Assembly (NCBI GenBank): GCA_011037195.1
Contig: JAAEAF010001553.1
Coordinates: 1-64,000 of the forward strand
Reading direction: 5' to 3'
From: Triatoma infestans
Lineage: Eukaryota > Arthropoda > Insecta > Hemiptera > Reduviidae
Length of the DNA stretch: 64,000 nt
Shown here: piece after piece, positions 33,291-44,073 of the stretch
Position numbering within the stretch: the stretch's first letter is position 1
How the letters are laid out: each line of letters opens with the position of its first letter
Position numbers and translations under genes: made by a program
Notes under the pieces: model-generated
Told to the model about the DNA's origin: nothing
The model's input: only the letters and a program-made list of their open reading frames with translations
Database searches by the model: none

Positions 33291-34793
33291 AAAATGAAGA
33301 GAAGATTTAAGTGATTAAATAAGTTGTACATTAATTAGAATATAAGATAATAAAACTTGCAATCACCTCTAAGAAGCATACAAATCCTACTTGTGTACAT
33401 CATATAACCTATAAGAATAGTATCGCTTTTGTTTTCTACAGGTTAGTTGCAACGTTCGATAAAACTATTGAACTGAGTAATGGTGGAAATATTGGCGCCG
33501 CCCCTACACCAATAATATTGTCGATATCCCCTCCAATTCTCAGTATTGATAGAAAATCTGAATTTCATCAATACTCTTGTCAATACCGACCATCAATACA
33601 TTTTTTTCACCTTACACGATCAATATTATTGTCAATACTCTAAAGCCAATAGATAGATTGGTTATTCCTCTATTACTATTGTTCCGTACCTTTGGTCCTC
33701 CTTGGCCGAATTAAATTGAAATTATCCATAGGTCGCTGGTTCAAATCCGGCCCGGAGGACCAAATGGTACGGCCAATAGATAGATTGGTTATTCCTCTAT
33801 TACTATTATTCCGTCAAAAATAAAATGAAAAAAGGTACACTAGTTATTTCAAAGTGGACTGTATTTAATACGAAAAAATAAAGGAAAGGTGAACAGAGTT
33901 AAATGAGATTATATAATGTAAAGGCTGAACAATATATATATTGTTATATATATATATAAAGGCTGCAAATATATATTTGCATTTATTAAAGGTTTTCTAT
34001 TATATTTCTCTCTCGCCTGGAATTCGTTGATGAAGATGCAGCTGGAGCTGTGCCGTTGTCGCCTACGCTCACGTACATCCGCTCTGGTATAGATAATGAT
34101 GGATAGAAAAATGATGCTCTTCTTGATGATAATGAAGATGATGCTTCTTTACAAAAAGTTGAAGAGGATGGTGGTCCGCAATTTCCACAATGTAGGTAAT
34201 GGTACACAAGCGTACGAAAAATAACGTTAAGTAAAGTTCAAGGTGTGGCCACACAGAATTTGAAATCAAATTCAACTCACTACTCTGCACACTAACAAAG
34301 CAGCGGAAAAACTAACTGTAGTTGAGAATAAGTCTTTGTTACGAGAAAACATAAGTCCAAAGTGCGGGCGAGCCAGAGACAGAAATAATCACACACACAC
34401 TGACAAGAGAGAAACATGATAGATGTTCGTGGTAGTGATAGCGAGAGAGAATTGTGTTTACGTATTTGTACAGTTACACACGATTATTAAAATTTTAATT
34501 TTATTTTATTCACTCTCCCTACGGACGCTCCAATAATAATTACTTCTCAGTTTAAAACATAAAAGTTCACTTTGTTCACTTTTTATACACTTTTAACAGA
34601 CTAGTGACTTCGTTTGTAACTGGAAAACTCTTTCAACTCTGTGTGGTCCCCCTATTTATACCGGTGGGGAATCTTCTAGAACTTCTCGATTTTTCTAGAG
34701 CGAACTAGAGCGCCGCCAGCACTTCCTACGGCCACTAGGAGAACCTTAACCTTAGGTTCCTGCCTTCTCTCCTACATGGCACCACTGGCTGCG
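33291..34793. other. Unassigned sequence within Gypsy-C, with a palindrome
   Basis: About 1.5 kb separates RT (ending at 33290) from gag (starting at 34794), where protease and front RT would be expected. It does not encode them. It holds a palindrome flanked by direct repeats (33646-33814), TA-rich runs (33930-33970), and short shadow frames. It is probably another nested insertion; its ends and family were not identified. Confidence 0.45.
33646..33814. repeat. Palindrome flanked by 42-bp direct repeats, tRNA-like
   Basis: A near-perfect direct repeat (33646-33687 and 33773-33814, each starting CCAATAGATAGATTGG) brackets a hairpin. The hairpin arms include CCGTACCTTTGGTCCTCC on the left and GGAGGACCAAATGGTACGG on the right. 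The loop holds GGTTCAAATCC, a typical tRNA B-box, and TTGGCCGA, as in some tRNA A-boxes. It may be a degenerate tRNA pseudogene (33694-33762 with a 7-bp acceptor-like stem) or a short foldback element. The anticodon arm is not convincing. Confidence 0.55.
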
Positions 34794-35384
34794 TTACAAT
34801 ATCTTCTTATTGAATATTTCCTCCGCTATGTAGTTCATCGGATGGTTGTGTTGGTATTGCGCATTTTGTTGCGTAAAATAATTATTCGGTCCTCTAGGTT
34901 GTGTTATTTGTTGTCTTGTCTGTGAGGACTGTGAAGGTAATTTTTGTTGTCGCATTGTTGAGGTTTGCCTCGTTTGTATGGGCATTGGGGTTACTCTGTT
35001 GGGTCTTATTGTTTTTTTGTTGTTGATAGCTAGTATTGTTTAAACGATTATTGGGTTTTAAGAGAATCGGTTGGTCTGGGGAATGGTGTTCCAGGGAACC
35101 GTGTGGGTGGTAAATTAGGTAATCTGTTTACTATTTTATTGTTATTATCCGAATTCTCTAAATATTGAAAATCGTTTATTAGCAACTTTTCTACTTCTAC
35201 AAGTGTTTTTGGATTTCTGGTGGCGTAAGTTATTCCTTAATGGGTCTCGTAGTGATATTATGAAATTAGTTTTTACGATTAGTTCTTGAAATTGTATTAA
35301 ATATTCCGTTTGTTCATTGGAGCCGCTATCAAGTAGGTTTGCCTTAGCTCTAAATGAATTAAATTTTTCCCTTAATTTCTTTTA
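34794..35384 (-). pseudogene. Gypsy-C gag, C-terminal part
   Basis: Broken frames contain SLRDPLRNNLRHQK-like sequence (compare SLKDPLRNNLATRN in the gag of Gypsy-D) followed by a Gln/Pro-rich tail (RQQKLPSQSSQTRQQITQP). The side toward 35384 is cut by the solo LTR (35389-35670), beyond which the N-terminal part resumes. Confidence 0.65.
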
Positions 35385-35388
35385 GGGT

Positions 35389-35670
35389 TGTACCAATAAT
35401 TTCCTTTACAAAACAATAAAACTACTATAAACTTATTTCGTTATACGGCAGTCTACACTATTACAAGTTCAGCTCAGCAATGGCCGACAAGGGACGCTTC
35501 GCCTTCAGAGGTAAGAATAGTTACATACAGGGCCTCAAGGGCGCAGTACTTGATAGCACCACTAACTATTGATTTCACATCGATCTACTAGAGGCTCGTC
35601 GATACCATCTTTCTATTTAAATTCTAATTATTTTGTAATTCTTTCCTTTCCCTCGAAATCGGGCGTTACA
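35389..35670. repeat. Solo LTR with GGGT target duplication
   Basis: A 282-bp segment starts TGTACCAATAATTTCC and ends CGGGCGTTACA, so its termini are TGT...ACA. It is flanked on both sides by GGGT (35385-35388 and 35671-35674), and gag protein similarity continues on both sides. This is the structure left when the two LTRs of an element recombine. It is unlike the other LTRs in the window. Confidence 0.75.
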
Positions 35671-35674
35671 GGGT

Positions 35675-36000
35675 ATTAAATGCATGTTCAATATTTCTAA
35701 AATTAAACTAGCGGGTTCTTGTCTGTCTCCGAAGCTATTTATCAGGTGTGCCTTTAATTCTTCCCGGGTGGTGAATCTAATGTTCCTAAGGTTTTCATTT
35801 ACTGTTCCTACTATCTTATTCTTTATATTTAAAAAGACTATTTGTCTTTGTATTGGTGTTATGGCTGGTGTTAAGATGTTTAATATTGTATTAATTTAGT
35901 CAATATTGAGGATAAATTGTGTTAATGTTTTCGGGTTTTCGTCAAGTGTTGGGATTGAGTCTAGTATAAGTTTTAGTTCTCCCATGCTTGCCATTTTGTT
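35675..36000 (-). pseudogene. Gypsy-C gag, N-terminal part
   Basis: Starting at an ATG near 36000 the frame reads MASMGELKLILDSIPTLDEN, followed by PKTLTQFILNID and, after a stop, QIVFLNIKNKIVG and FTTREELKAHLINSFG. The middle of Gypsy-D gag has AFINIKGKLVDKA and AELKQFLVSTFG in the same place, supporting the call. It is interrupted at its C-terminal side by the solo LTR. Confidence 0.68.
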
Positions 36001-37975
36001 TGTGTATGTTTCGGGTGGATGGAAAAAGAGAGTTAAGTGAAAAAATGTAATTTCAAGAAAACTTGATTTTAATATTTGACTGCCATTGTATGATTGGTTA
36101 CGCATTTTATGTTTAATGTTTTTTCTCATTACTTCCTAGATTAGCGCTAAAAACGCTTAACATAAAATTATCTTGTAAAAGTTACAAAAGTGTAACTCAG
36201 AGTAAAATAATCGTTAAAATAATCACGTGTTACAATTTTTCAAACGATTTCCATATTTAAGACTAACGCACTGATGCTAAATTGCATAAATAATATTGTT
36301 GAATAGCTTAATTTTAGTTCTAAATTGTCATCGTCTTCTTATATGGTAGCAGGTAGAATATCACGAATCGCTTTGCTGCTCTTTAGTTCTTTGTAAAAGG
36401 TATGAAATACTGGTGAAATGTAATGCAAAAGAGTTAAGAGATCTCGTTTTTCTCGTCTGTAATAGGAACTGGCCCATTGTAAGTCTGAGGGGGATTGAGA
36501 ATTGGTTTTGCCTGTCCTCTTCTTAAGAAGCTAATAGTTTGGAATGAAGTCGCACAATTAATATCAGTTTTGTAGAAAATGAGTCCTAATTCATTCTTCT
36601 CATAACGAAACAATTTAACGTCTCTACAGTTGAGTTTTTCGCCATCTGTATTGATTTACCTCAGCTGCAGTGGCCCCTTCAGCAGAGAAGAAAAATTCTT
36701 AAAATCATCAGAAGCCATCTCAGTCACATTGAAAGGTTTACTTTTTCCTGTCTGTCGAACAAGGACAGCCCAATCATAAGGGTGTTGATTTGGGCCCTTA
36801 AATTTCTTCTTCATTTTCTCTACTTGGCTATGATCGCCATATTGCGTGTGACCTGGAAGAATAAATTTATGGTCTATTGTTTCTAAGGGAGGAGAGTGTT
36901 GAAGAGCTGTCAGACACATGACGGCAATATGGCTATTTTTATTTTGCCCACCAGATGTGTCCGAGTACATAGTTATGTGCTTCACTGATGGATCAAGATT
37001 ATAGGTACTTGTATAAGCATGATCCGACATCATTAGCACCCCTTCCTGCGATACCTTCATGCCCTAAGAAACTGTGCGCTCACAGTCATGTATTGCGAAA
37101 TTGAAAGTCCACAATTGCATCTTGTAAAATGCCAATGTATTTTGAAGTAGGGGGGTAGGTAGGCACTGTTGCATGTCGAATTTTATTGTTTTCTTACTAA
37201 TGTCATGTGACGAGGCGAGCTTATCAGCTGATTTAGCATTATAAGCAAGATCAGCTTGGTGATGATGTTCTGTAATTAAAGATTGTATTTCACCTTTGTT
37301 TTCTTTTAGACTCAACTCAAGGTAGAGTCTATCACATGTTTGACAGGTATTGGTCTTTGGTTTTTTTATAGTTAAATTCAAGTCGTGAAATATGGTTTCA
37401 TTCATCCGACGGCTTATGGGATTTTCCGAATTCTGTTCTATATACTCAAGGTCACATATGGCGGTAAATATTTCCTTTCCGAATCTCGATGTGTGTAGTG
37501 ACTTTCATAACAAGGAACTTAAAGCAAATGTTTCGATGGGTCGTTCTACTTGATCCTTAGTTTTTTTTATAAGGTGGCTCGGATTTCCCTCTTTGATCTT
37601 TCTGTGGTATGCCGGCTGTAGTAGCTTGTTTCTTTGCAATATCTGTGTGAATAAATCTGTTTGTCTCACACAATGTTTTACGAAAACAAGACTTCCAAAC
37701 TGGTTTCTTTTCGCCATTGGTCTCTAAAGTGTATTTTACTGTAATTTATCTATAGCGTTGCCTATTTGGATCTTCTTACCTCGGCATACACCTTTTCTTA
37801 TGTTTAATTTCTATTAAACCTGTTACATATAATAATCTGCGATTATAATCTCTCATGCCCCAGTAATCATCGAAAATTATTTGCCTTTCATGGTCCCCAA
37901 ATTTTTCTGAACACAGGGCTACAGAGCTCAAGAGGTTCCACTTTCCTTTTGTGGACAGTTTTCCACTTTGATGTA

Positions 37976-38905
37976 CGAGGCACGTCCAGTAAGTAAGTGT
38001 ACTGAATTTTTGTAGGTTACAAAAATTTTTATTTGAACAAAAAATTACCTGGTTACATTAGCACATATGTAAGCTATTTTTCGACATAGCCACCATTCCT
38101 CTCAATGCAGGTGGTGAACCGGAGTACTAATTTTTTGATGCCTTCCTCGAAGTAGTTTCCCGCCAACCCCTTCGTCCACTTCTCCACCTCCCCTTCTCCT
38201 CCTCGCCGGTTGAAAACCTTTTTCCACCCATTTGCAGCTTCAGGGAGGTAAAGAGTTAGTAATCTGAAGGTGCCAGGTCAGGGGAATGCGCGGGGTGGTT
38301 CAGCAATCCCATTTAAACAAGGCATGCAGTTCCTTCGTGGCGTTGGCCGTGTGTGTCTGGCATTGACGTGCAGCAGGCAGACTCCCTTTGTCAGCATGCC
38401 TCTCCTTTTGTTCTGAATCGCCCTCCGCATTTTTTTTAGGGTCTCACAGTATCATGCAGAGTTGATGGTCTCCCCTTGAGGCATATATTCAATAAAAATT
38501 ATGCCTTGACAGTCCCAAAACACGGATGCCATGATTTTCTTGGCTTGAACTTTTTGCCGGAGGGTGAAGAGGTGTGACGCTACTCTTGAGACTGCCTTTT
38601 GGTTGTGGTATGTAGTGTGCAACCCAAGTTCATCTCCAGTAATGATGGAGCGGAGAAATTCATCTCCATGGAGTTTGTACGTCTGAAAAACTCTTGCCCG
38701 ACCTTGAATATTTCCACACTTGGCGGGAGATTGGATTGACATTTTTCACGAAACGTATTGTCGCGTCGACAGCTCTCACGTACTGACCTCGAACCGGTCT
38801 CGTGGCGGAAGGGAGGAATCAGGCTACACGGCAGTTTAGCCAACATGTCGAAAACGAAATTCCTCGGGCCGTGAGAGCCTCAGTACACTTACTGGAAATG
38901 CCTCG
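37976..38905 (-). mobile_element. Mariner element with internal deletion
   Basis: Terminal inverted repeats start CGAGGCACGTCCAGTAAGT on the left and, inverted, CGAGGCATTTCCAGTAAGT on the right, flanked by TA (37974-37975 and 38906-38907), the mariner target duplication. Length is 930 bp against about 1.3 kb for complete mariners. It interrupts the SGGQNKN gene. Confidence 0.85.
38452..38846 (-). pseudogene. Mariner transposase remnant
   Basis: Frames 38580-38846 and 38452-38742 overlap. They include EFLRSIITGDELGLHTTY, corresponding to the mariner block FLxxIVTGDETWVHYY with the first catalytic Asp (GDE), and IMASVFWDCQGIIFIEYMPQ, the block around the second catalytic Asp (FWDxxGxIxxDxLPxG). 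The final Asp region (38000-38440) is in broken frames. The DNA-binding N-terminus is mostly missing. Inactive. Confidence 0.8.
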
Positions 38906-39463
38906 TACAATATTCTAGTCCTAGATTACGGGCACTTTTCCTTTCATTTCTTTATTTTCGTTGTTTCATCTTTCACATTTCGAGTTTTAGGTTGACCTCT
39001 TTTGCTTCTAGAACGACCAGATAAAGTAACTATACTATCATGCTGCTGAGATTCTTTTTATCGATCAGATTCATTTTTGGATTGTAGAATATTGGGGATA
39101 CTTATTTCTTGTTGTTCTATTTCCTGTTCTTTCATCACTGGAATTTCCCCTTTGAGCATTCACAGTAGATAAGATACCTACTTTGATATTTTCATCGTGT
39201 ATGTTGCAATTTCCCTCCATCCCTTTAGGAAAACTGGACAAGGCATTCAAGAATTTAAATTTCTTTCTTGGTGGTGAAGAACCATCATGAGAGGAATCTG
39301 AATTTGCTAAGTAATTGGGATCTTGAGTACTAGCATCTGAATTCAGTAAAATTTCTTTTAATTCATCTGGCAGAGACTGGATTTTCCTGCGATTTTTATT
39401 GGGCGCGGGAAAGCCATATTGTATTAGACACAGAGAATGCTGCTTTGTAAACAGATATGTCAC

Positions 39464-40089
39464 TATTTTCTTTCACCTATCTCACTTTACACATTAAAAG
39501 AAAACGTGAAGTTGTGAAAAGAGATACAACTAATTTTTCAAGCACATATCCCTCTTTTCCCACTACATTTCATGAAATCATGTATTACCTCATTACACAC
39601 AATGCAATAACTTTGTTTCTAGTGGAGATACAATTTATATCTCTTTACACACCGATGCAGATCTAAGTTGCTCTCTTTGGTAGCATGGATACCTCAAAAA
39701 TCCCAATTTGTCACTTATCTCTCTTTTCCTACCCACCCGAGATATGTGAATGTAAAATGTATATAATGTAAAACAATTAATCAAAGATATAATTTCAGAA
39801 TGAAAAATTAAAATAAAATACTAACTGACTTGAAATTCTAAAACAAAAATTTTGTTATTTGCTTGTCGATATTCAAAATTATTATTTAAATAATTCTATT
39901 AGTTTCTTCAATTATTTTTTAAATATAATCAGTTAGGTTATTTAGTTCATCAATTGTTTCAATAAAATTAAAATTAATATTGAAAATTGATAATTTATAT
40001 TAATAATTTTTTTGATAATAATTATTTCGAATTATTTTTTTTTTTAATTTAAATTACTTTCTTTTAAATTATTTAATAACAATTGTTAC
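39464..40089. other. AT-rich stretch, no gene
   Basis: Low-complexity AT-rich DNA inside Gypsy-C between the SGGQNKN gene and the leader frame. No terminal repeats of the SGGQNKN element were found here. Confidence 0.4.
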
Positions 40090-40419
40090 TCACAATAATA
40101 TTAGTATTAGTTTTGCTGCAATTTCCATTTGCGGTGGCACTCGCTCTGCGGGCTTAATTAAATTTGGTGATTCTCTGGCACTCCCTCTGCGGGCTGTTAA
40201 TTCTTTGGCATTCGCTCTGCGGGCTGTTGATTCTCTGTCACTTGCTTTGCGGGCCGTTAATTCTCTGTCTATTGAACCTGGATTCAAGTTTGTATGTGAT
40301 CCGCTTGATGTTGAAGAATGTGAGTTCCGAAATAAACGTTTAAAAACCACCGAAATGCTGGATAAACGAGTAGTTTGCTTCGCAATCTCGACAACTATTT
40401 CGTTTTCTACCGACCACAC
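40090..40419 (-). other. Gypsy-C leader frame with short repeats
   Basis: The 109-residue frame begins just after the primer-binding site and contains repeated units of the form A-R-x-x-S/N-A-x-E (ELTARKASDRESTARRANAK). It probably reflects short tandem DNA repeats in the leader (units around CTCTGCGGGCTGTTAATTC). Whether it is translated is unknown. The repeats are typical of untranslated leader sequence. Confidence 0.4.
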
Positions 40420-40432
40420 ACTGCGCCAACTG

Positions 40433-40640
40433 TGTAAATTTCGCTAAGAATTTACTTTTTAAAAAATGAATTTATTTCAAATATGAACGTTCACATACAT
40501 ATACAGAGATTAAAATGAGAATGGCAATAACAATGATAAGTCCAATATATATATGATTAGAGAGCGTGTGAAGATTGCGTGGGCTTCTTATCACGGCGGC
40601 AGAGTTGCATAAACAGAAAGATTAAACAGGTGTCCTATAA
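40433..40640 (-). repeat. Gypsy-C 5' LTR (right in window)
   Basis: About 208 bp, paired with 31478-31704. The inner edge is followed on the minus strand by the serine-tRNA-like primer site. The outer edge cuts the piggyBac N-terminus directly after the GLLCLIGALR block. Confidence 0.8.
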
Positions 40641-41300
40641 GTGGCACCTAAGGGCTCCAATGAGGCAAAGCAAACCGACAACAGCTCTTATTTTTGTAAC
40701 ATTGGTATCTTTGGTATCTCTTTCCCTTTGAAATTTACATAGCGCATAATTTTCGATGTAAATGTTGGTGCAATTTATATATAAGGGTATGATATCATCC
40801 AGAAATAAATTTAAAATTTCGATTTCTGAAGAAACTTCTCTTGCCATGTTTTTAAGCCCTGGAAGATGAATTATTATGTTATGACCTCTAGTTCTTACAT
40901 TTGTTGGAGGTGATATTTATCTCCATTTAGTTAATTTATCTTTGCCCATAAAGTAAGATATGGTGCTTTCCTGTTCCTCATTCGATGACTCTATGTCAGA
41001 AATATCCTGTCCTGAATTTGTTTCACGTTCACTTTCTTATAAACAGTCATTTTCGAAATCAGATTCATCTCCTGATATCTCTTCACTATCGCTCATTTCC
41101 TCATCATTTAATTCCTTCAACCACCGCAACCAGTCCTCAGGATTTGAGCTGCGTTTTTCTAGTTTAAGTTTTTTTCGAAAGTGACATTTTCCTATAATAA
41201 ACAAAATACAAAACAACAGAATATTATCACATTTCTCGTGAATATGATATATATAATGTTTAATTGCTGTAAACGTACCTTTAATATTCAGAATCACTTA
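40641..41300 (-). pseudogene. Interrupted piggyBac transposase, N-terminal piece
   Basis: The acidic start (MSDSEEISGDESDF, about 41100) is followed by YFMGKDKLTKW, RTRGHNIIIHLPG and, in the frame 40635-40847, EILNLFLDDIIPLYINCTNI and IRAVVGLLCLIGALR. Each block has a counterpart in piggyBac N-termini (acidic region, GKDxxTKW, TNxY, AFIGLLxLxGxxR). It stops at the Gypsy-C LTR and continues at 31475. Stops are present between blocks. Confidence 0.72.
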
Positions 41301-41610
41301 AAAAAGCTACAAAACTATAGAAGACACATACAATATAATACTTTTAAAAAAATATTACTCACACTAATGAAAGTTCAGTTTTGTATTGGAAAATGGAAGG
41401 TTGCAAAAATAGTTCCACCATTAGTCGCGTGGGTGACGTAGGTCACCCAATTGACTTTGTTGTACACGAAAACATTTTGTCTACCCAGAGCCTTTTTTTT
41501 TTCTGTTGTTTATGTTGAATTAACTATTTCTGGAAAGGTACTAAAAGTTACAGAATATTATTGAACTTTTTTGAATGCTTATTGTTAAGAAAGAAAACAC
41601 TGTTGCAGGG
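41301..41610 (-). repeat. piggyBac 5' non-coding end with terminal repeat
   Basis: The right terminus ends CACTGTTGCAGGG before TTAA (41611-41614). A subterminal palindrome GGGTGACGTAGGTCACCC at about 41430 has a relaxed counterpart near the left end (about 24675-24700). Confidence 0.65.
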
Positions 41611-41639
41611 TTAAAATATTTAGCAAATATGAAAAAGTT

Positions 41640-42131
41640 TTTACCAATGCACACTTCTTTCGGTCATTGACCACATTACCCAAATTTATAAAAATATAAA
41701 TTTGTTTCTACCATTTTTGTTTTATTTAGATTCTTTTCTTGATTTATTACCATTGTATTATCGAAATTAAAACTGTGGTTAGTAAGCTTGTAGTGTTTAA
41801 TTAATGATGTTTCAGTAGTATTTTTGTACTTTATAGATTTACGGTGTTGTTCCACTCTAGTTTTCAGGAAATTCTTAGTATGTCCGATATATTTTGCAGC
41901 TGGTATTCGCACGAAACGGAATATGCGACTTCTTTTCTGTTGATTGTAGGTTCTTGATCTTTATGATTAGGTAAGTAGGATTTTATTTTGTTTTGTTTTT
42001 TGTTGAATAGGCTAGTTTTATTTCGGTAATGTTGAATTGTTTTAAAATGTTTTTTATTTTGTTTGTAAGATGATGAATGTAGCTGATGGAGAAATAGTTT
42101 CTATGAATGTTATTTTTAACTACTGTTACTG
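41640..42131 (-). pseudogene. Penelope-like element fragment (RT end plus GIY-YIG)
   Basis: The frame 41676-41912 reads AAKYIGHTKNFLKTRVEQHR then SIKYKNTTETSLIKHYKLTN and HSFNFDNTMVI, matching the GIY-YIG endonuclease that ends Penelope-like retroelements (YIGQTxRxLxxRxxEH, then TALxxHxxxxGHxFNFDDT). Upstream broken frames (to about 42120) hold the end of the RT-to-GIY linker (NYFSISYIHHLTNKIKNIL). The 5' side is cut exactly at the TTAA of the next piggyBac. Confidence 0.7.
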
Positions 42132-42135
42132 TTAA

Positions 42136-44073
42136 CCCTTAACTACTCTAAGTGGGGTGAGGTCTTAGACTCCAATAAATAAAACGAAACTGTGAATGAA
42201 AGACAAATTGCACTTTTGACAGTGAACTGTTAAATTGCACTATTGTAGCTCAGTACTGTGTAATCATTTTTACACATAATAGACATGGTTACGAACAATT
42301 TCTGCCCACTGAAAGTCTTTGAACGGAGCAAACATGCTTGGTGCATTTCTCGCACACTATTTTGTTTTTTGTCTGCTATTCTTGGAAGTACGTAGCATCT
42401 TGTTTTCCTCAAGAGTTCTGGCTCAGAAGATGAGGAAGCAAGTGGAGTACTAAGTTTAGGAATAACTTCCCTCAGTTCACTAGAGAGGGGGCCGGACTTC
42501 TCGGTTGAATATCAGTTGTCACTAAACCTATTCCGAGTAGCAACTGCTTTCTTTTTATATTATCAATTTGATCACTTGTTTTGGCGCACTGAAGCAAAAT
42601 AGCAGCATAATCGCCATGACCTTTTCGAGGAACATAAGAACAAATTGTCTTTTCTTCATTATGCCCAAATAATGCATGCAGCTTCTACTGGCGTTTTCTG
42701 TTTGTTTGAATCCTTCTAGGGTCTGCAGTTTATTTAACTTCGGAGCACCTAAAACAGTCTATTTTTTGACTTTCATTTGATCACAGAGTTCAAGTGATGT
42801 GAACCAATATTAGCTACTGTCACATTTATATTGCTTCCCTCAATTGGTGTTATTAATTTCAAAATGTCCTGTGTTGGAATTGATAATGTGTTGTGAATTG
42901 TTTCTTTGCTTATGTAAACAAATCTTTGCATAAATAGAAAGTTCTAGCGTCACAGAGGCACATAATTTTGAGGCCATATTTGGCTGGTTTCTTAGACATA
43001 TACATGCGAAAGTTATACATCTGTCACGAAAGGGCACTAACATTTCATCAATAGTGACGTTTCGATTCAGGGGTATAATACTTTAGACAACTGTCTATAA
43101 AGAGTTCCCATGGTTCTCTAATTGCTGCAAGCCTGTTTTCAGCCTCCCTAGTATCCCTTGTTGCAGCCCAATCGAAACGCAAACATGACAAAATGAATAA
43201 AAATCTATCAACGCTCATAGTGGTTCGAAACACGTCACGACCAGTTCCATCATAAGTAAAAAGTGCAACAAATTTTCGTGATTAAAATTTCGTTATCCCA
43301 GATAAATAAAGCAAACCTATAAATGCTCTCAATTCTATCGTATCTAGAGGTTTTATGAATGGTGGTTGAGGAACTCTGTATTCGCTTGACATGTCATGAT
43401 GTATCTTCACGATACAAGAATTATTTGTAAGAAATCTTGAGTGATGAATAATTCCCAAGCAGTTAGTACATCAGTTGAATAAATTTTTTTTTTGCTTCAT
43501 TTCTAGCGACTGGAAGACGAATAACTATATTATGAGCAAGGGTATGAGTCGTAGGAGGAGCTTCTTTTGACCATTTGTCTGTTTCCTTAGGCTGCCTCCA
43601 TCGCCGCCTCTATTATCCGTTATAGTTTTTCCGTTTCTTATCTTTAGAACAATGTTGTACAAACGGATTACTTTTAACCGGGTTATGTGCACAAAAAACT
43701 TTTTGCACACAGTTAACACCTTTTCAGTTGCAGAATTATGTTATAGTTCACTGTAAAATTGTGTTTCTTTGAGCTTATTTAGATAGGCCTAGGTCTGTGC
43801 CTTTTAATGTTATTTAGACTTACCCAGTTGGCAATAATTCCGTCTTGTTTGTTCTTGTCAGCTTCTTTATAAAGGATTTTTCTTGCGTTCAAAGCATCTT
43901 TGGGTCTCACTTGAGCACATGTCATACTTTTGTTCAAATGTTCACAAGGGTGGAAAACATGACAATTAAGAGGTGCACATTTATCTTAGCTAAAGTCCTT
44001 ATACTTGCTGTCTTACGTTTCTTTCTAGAGCCTTGAATAGCTTCACCAATTATGACTAAACTGTCGTCATCCA
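42136..44073 (-). pseudogene. Second piggyBac family, decayed transposase
   Basis: The left end reads CCCTTAACTACTC after TTAA (42132-42135). Transposase blocks in order: MDDDSLVIIGEAIQGSRKKR (start, 44073), NIVIRLPVARNEAKKKFIQL, MSVDRFLFILSCLRFDWAAT and AAIREPWELFIDSCLKYYTP (43048-43233), MLVPFRDRC (42840-43043, the block after the first catalytic Asp), and a Cys-rich tail near 42230-42412 (RKTRCYVLPRIADKKQ). Breaks are frequent and the two later catalytic Asp blocks are poorly preserved. The right terminal repeat was not identified. Confidence 0.75.

Larger units (their letters stand above)
36330..39463 (-). pseudogene. DDE-like protein with SGGQNKN motif, interrupted by mariner
   Basis: Several frames read in order on the minus strand form one long protein of a type widespread in insect genomes but not assigned to a named transposase family here. 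The N-terminal frame (39071-39463) is Ser/Lys-rich and disordered. After the mariner insertion, 37505-37717 and 37064-37405 contain TNTCQTCDRLYLELSLKENK and KTIKFDMQQCLPTPLLQNTL. The frame 36656-37060 has ITMYSDTSGGQNKNSHIAVM, an Asp plus GGQN signature suggestive of an RNase-H-like fold. The C-terminal part (about 36400-36655) ends near YNGPVPITDEK. It lies inside Gypsy-C between the leader and gag. Frame breaks are numerous. Confidence 0.55.
31477..40640 (-). mobile_element. Gypsy-C: deleted LTR retrotransposon with nested insertions
   Basis: Similar LTRs lie at about 31478-31704 and 40433-40640, both containing GATTAGAGAGCGTGTGAAG and CTTATCACGGCGGCA. Minus-strand content: 5' LTR, serine-tRNA-like primer site near 40407-40430 (TTGGCGCAG...TCGGTAG with a small interruption), leader frame, nested DNA, gag N-terminus (36000-35675), solo LTR, gag C-terminus (35384-34794), unrelated DNA, RT end (33290-32760), RNase H (about 32364-32760) and an env tail (32340-31710). 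Protease, front RT, integrase and most of env are missing. A clean target duplication was not found. It sits within the piggyBac. Confidence 0.8.
24627..41610 (-). mobile_element. One old piggyBac element split by a LINE and by Gypsy-C
   Basis: The left end starts CCCCTGCAACAG after TTTA (a decayed TTAA). The right end, inverted, reads CCCTGCAACAG against TTAA (41611-41614). Both ends share a subterminal block containing CGCGTGGG...TCACCCA. Transposase pieces appear in correct order on the minus strand: N-terminus at 40641-41300, middle at 30780-31475, C-terminus at 24870-25374. The gaps are filled by Gypsy-C and an I-type LINE. Matching ends and colinear order support a single interrupted element. 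Two independent piggyBacs remain possible. Confidence 0.7.

Noticed and set aside
33694..33762. Functional tRNA gene
   Set aside because: Acceptor stem and B-box are present, but the D and anticodon arms do not fold convincingly, and the stem continues far beyond a tRNA.
41181..41441. Plus-strand 86-aa frame
   Set aside because: It runs antisense to the piggyBac N-terminal region and has no motif.
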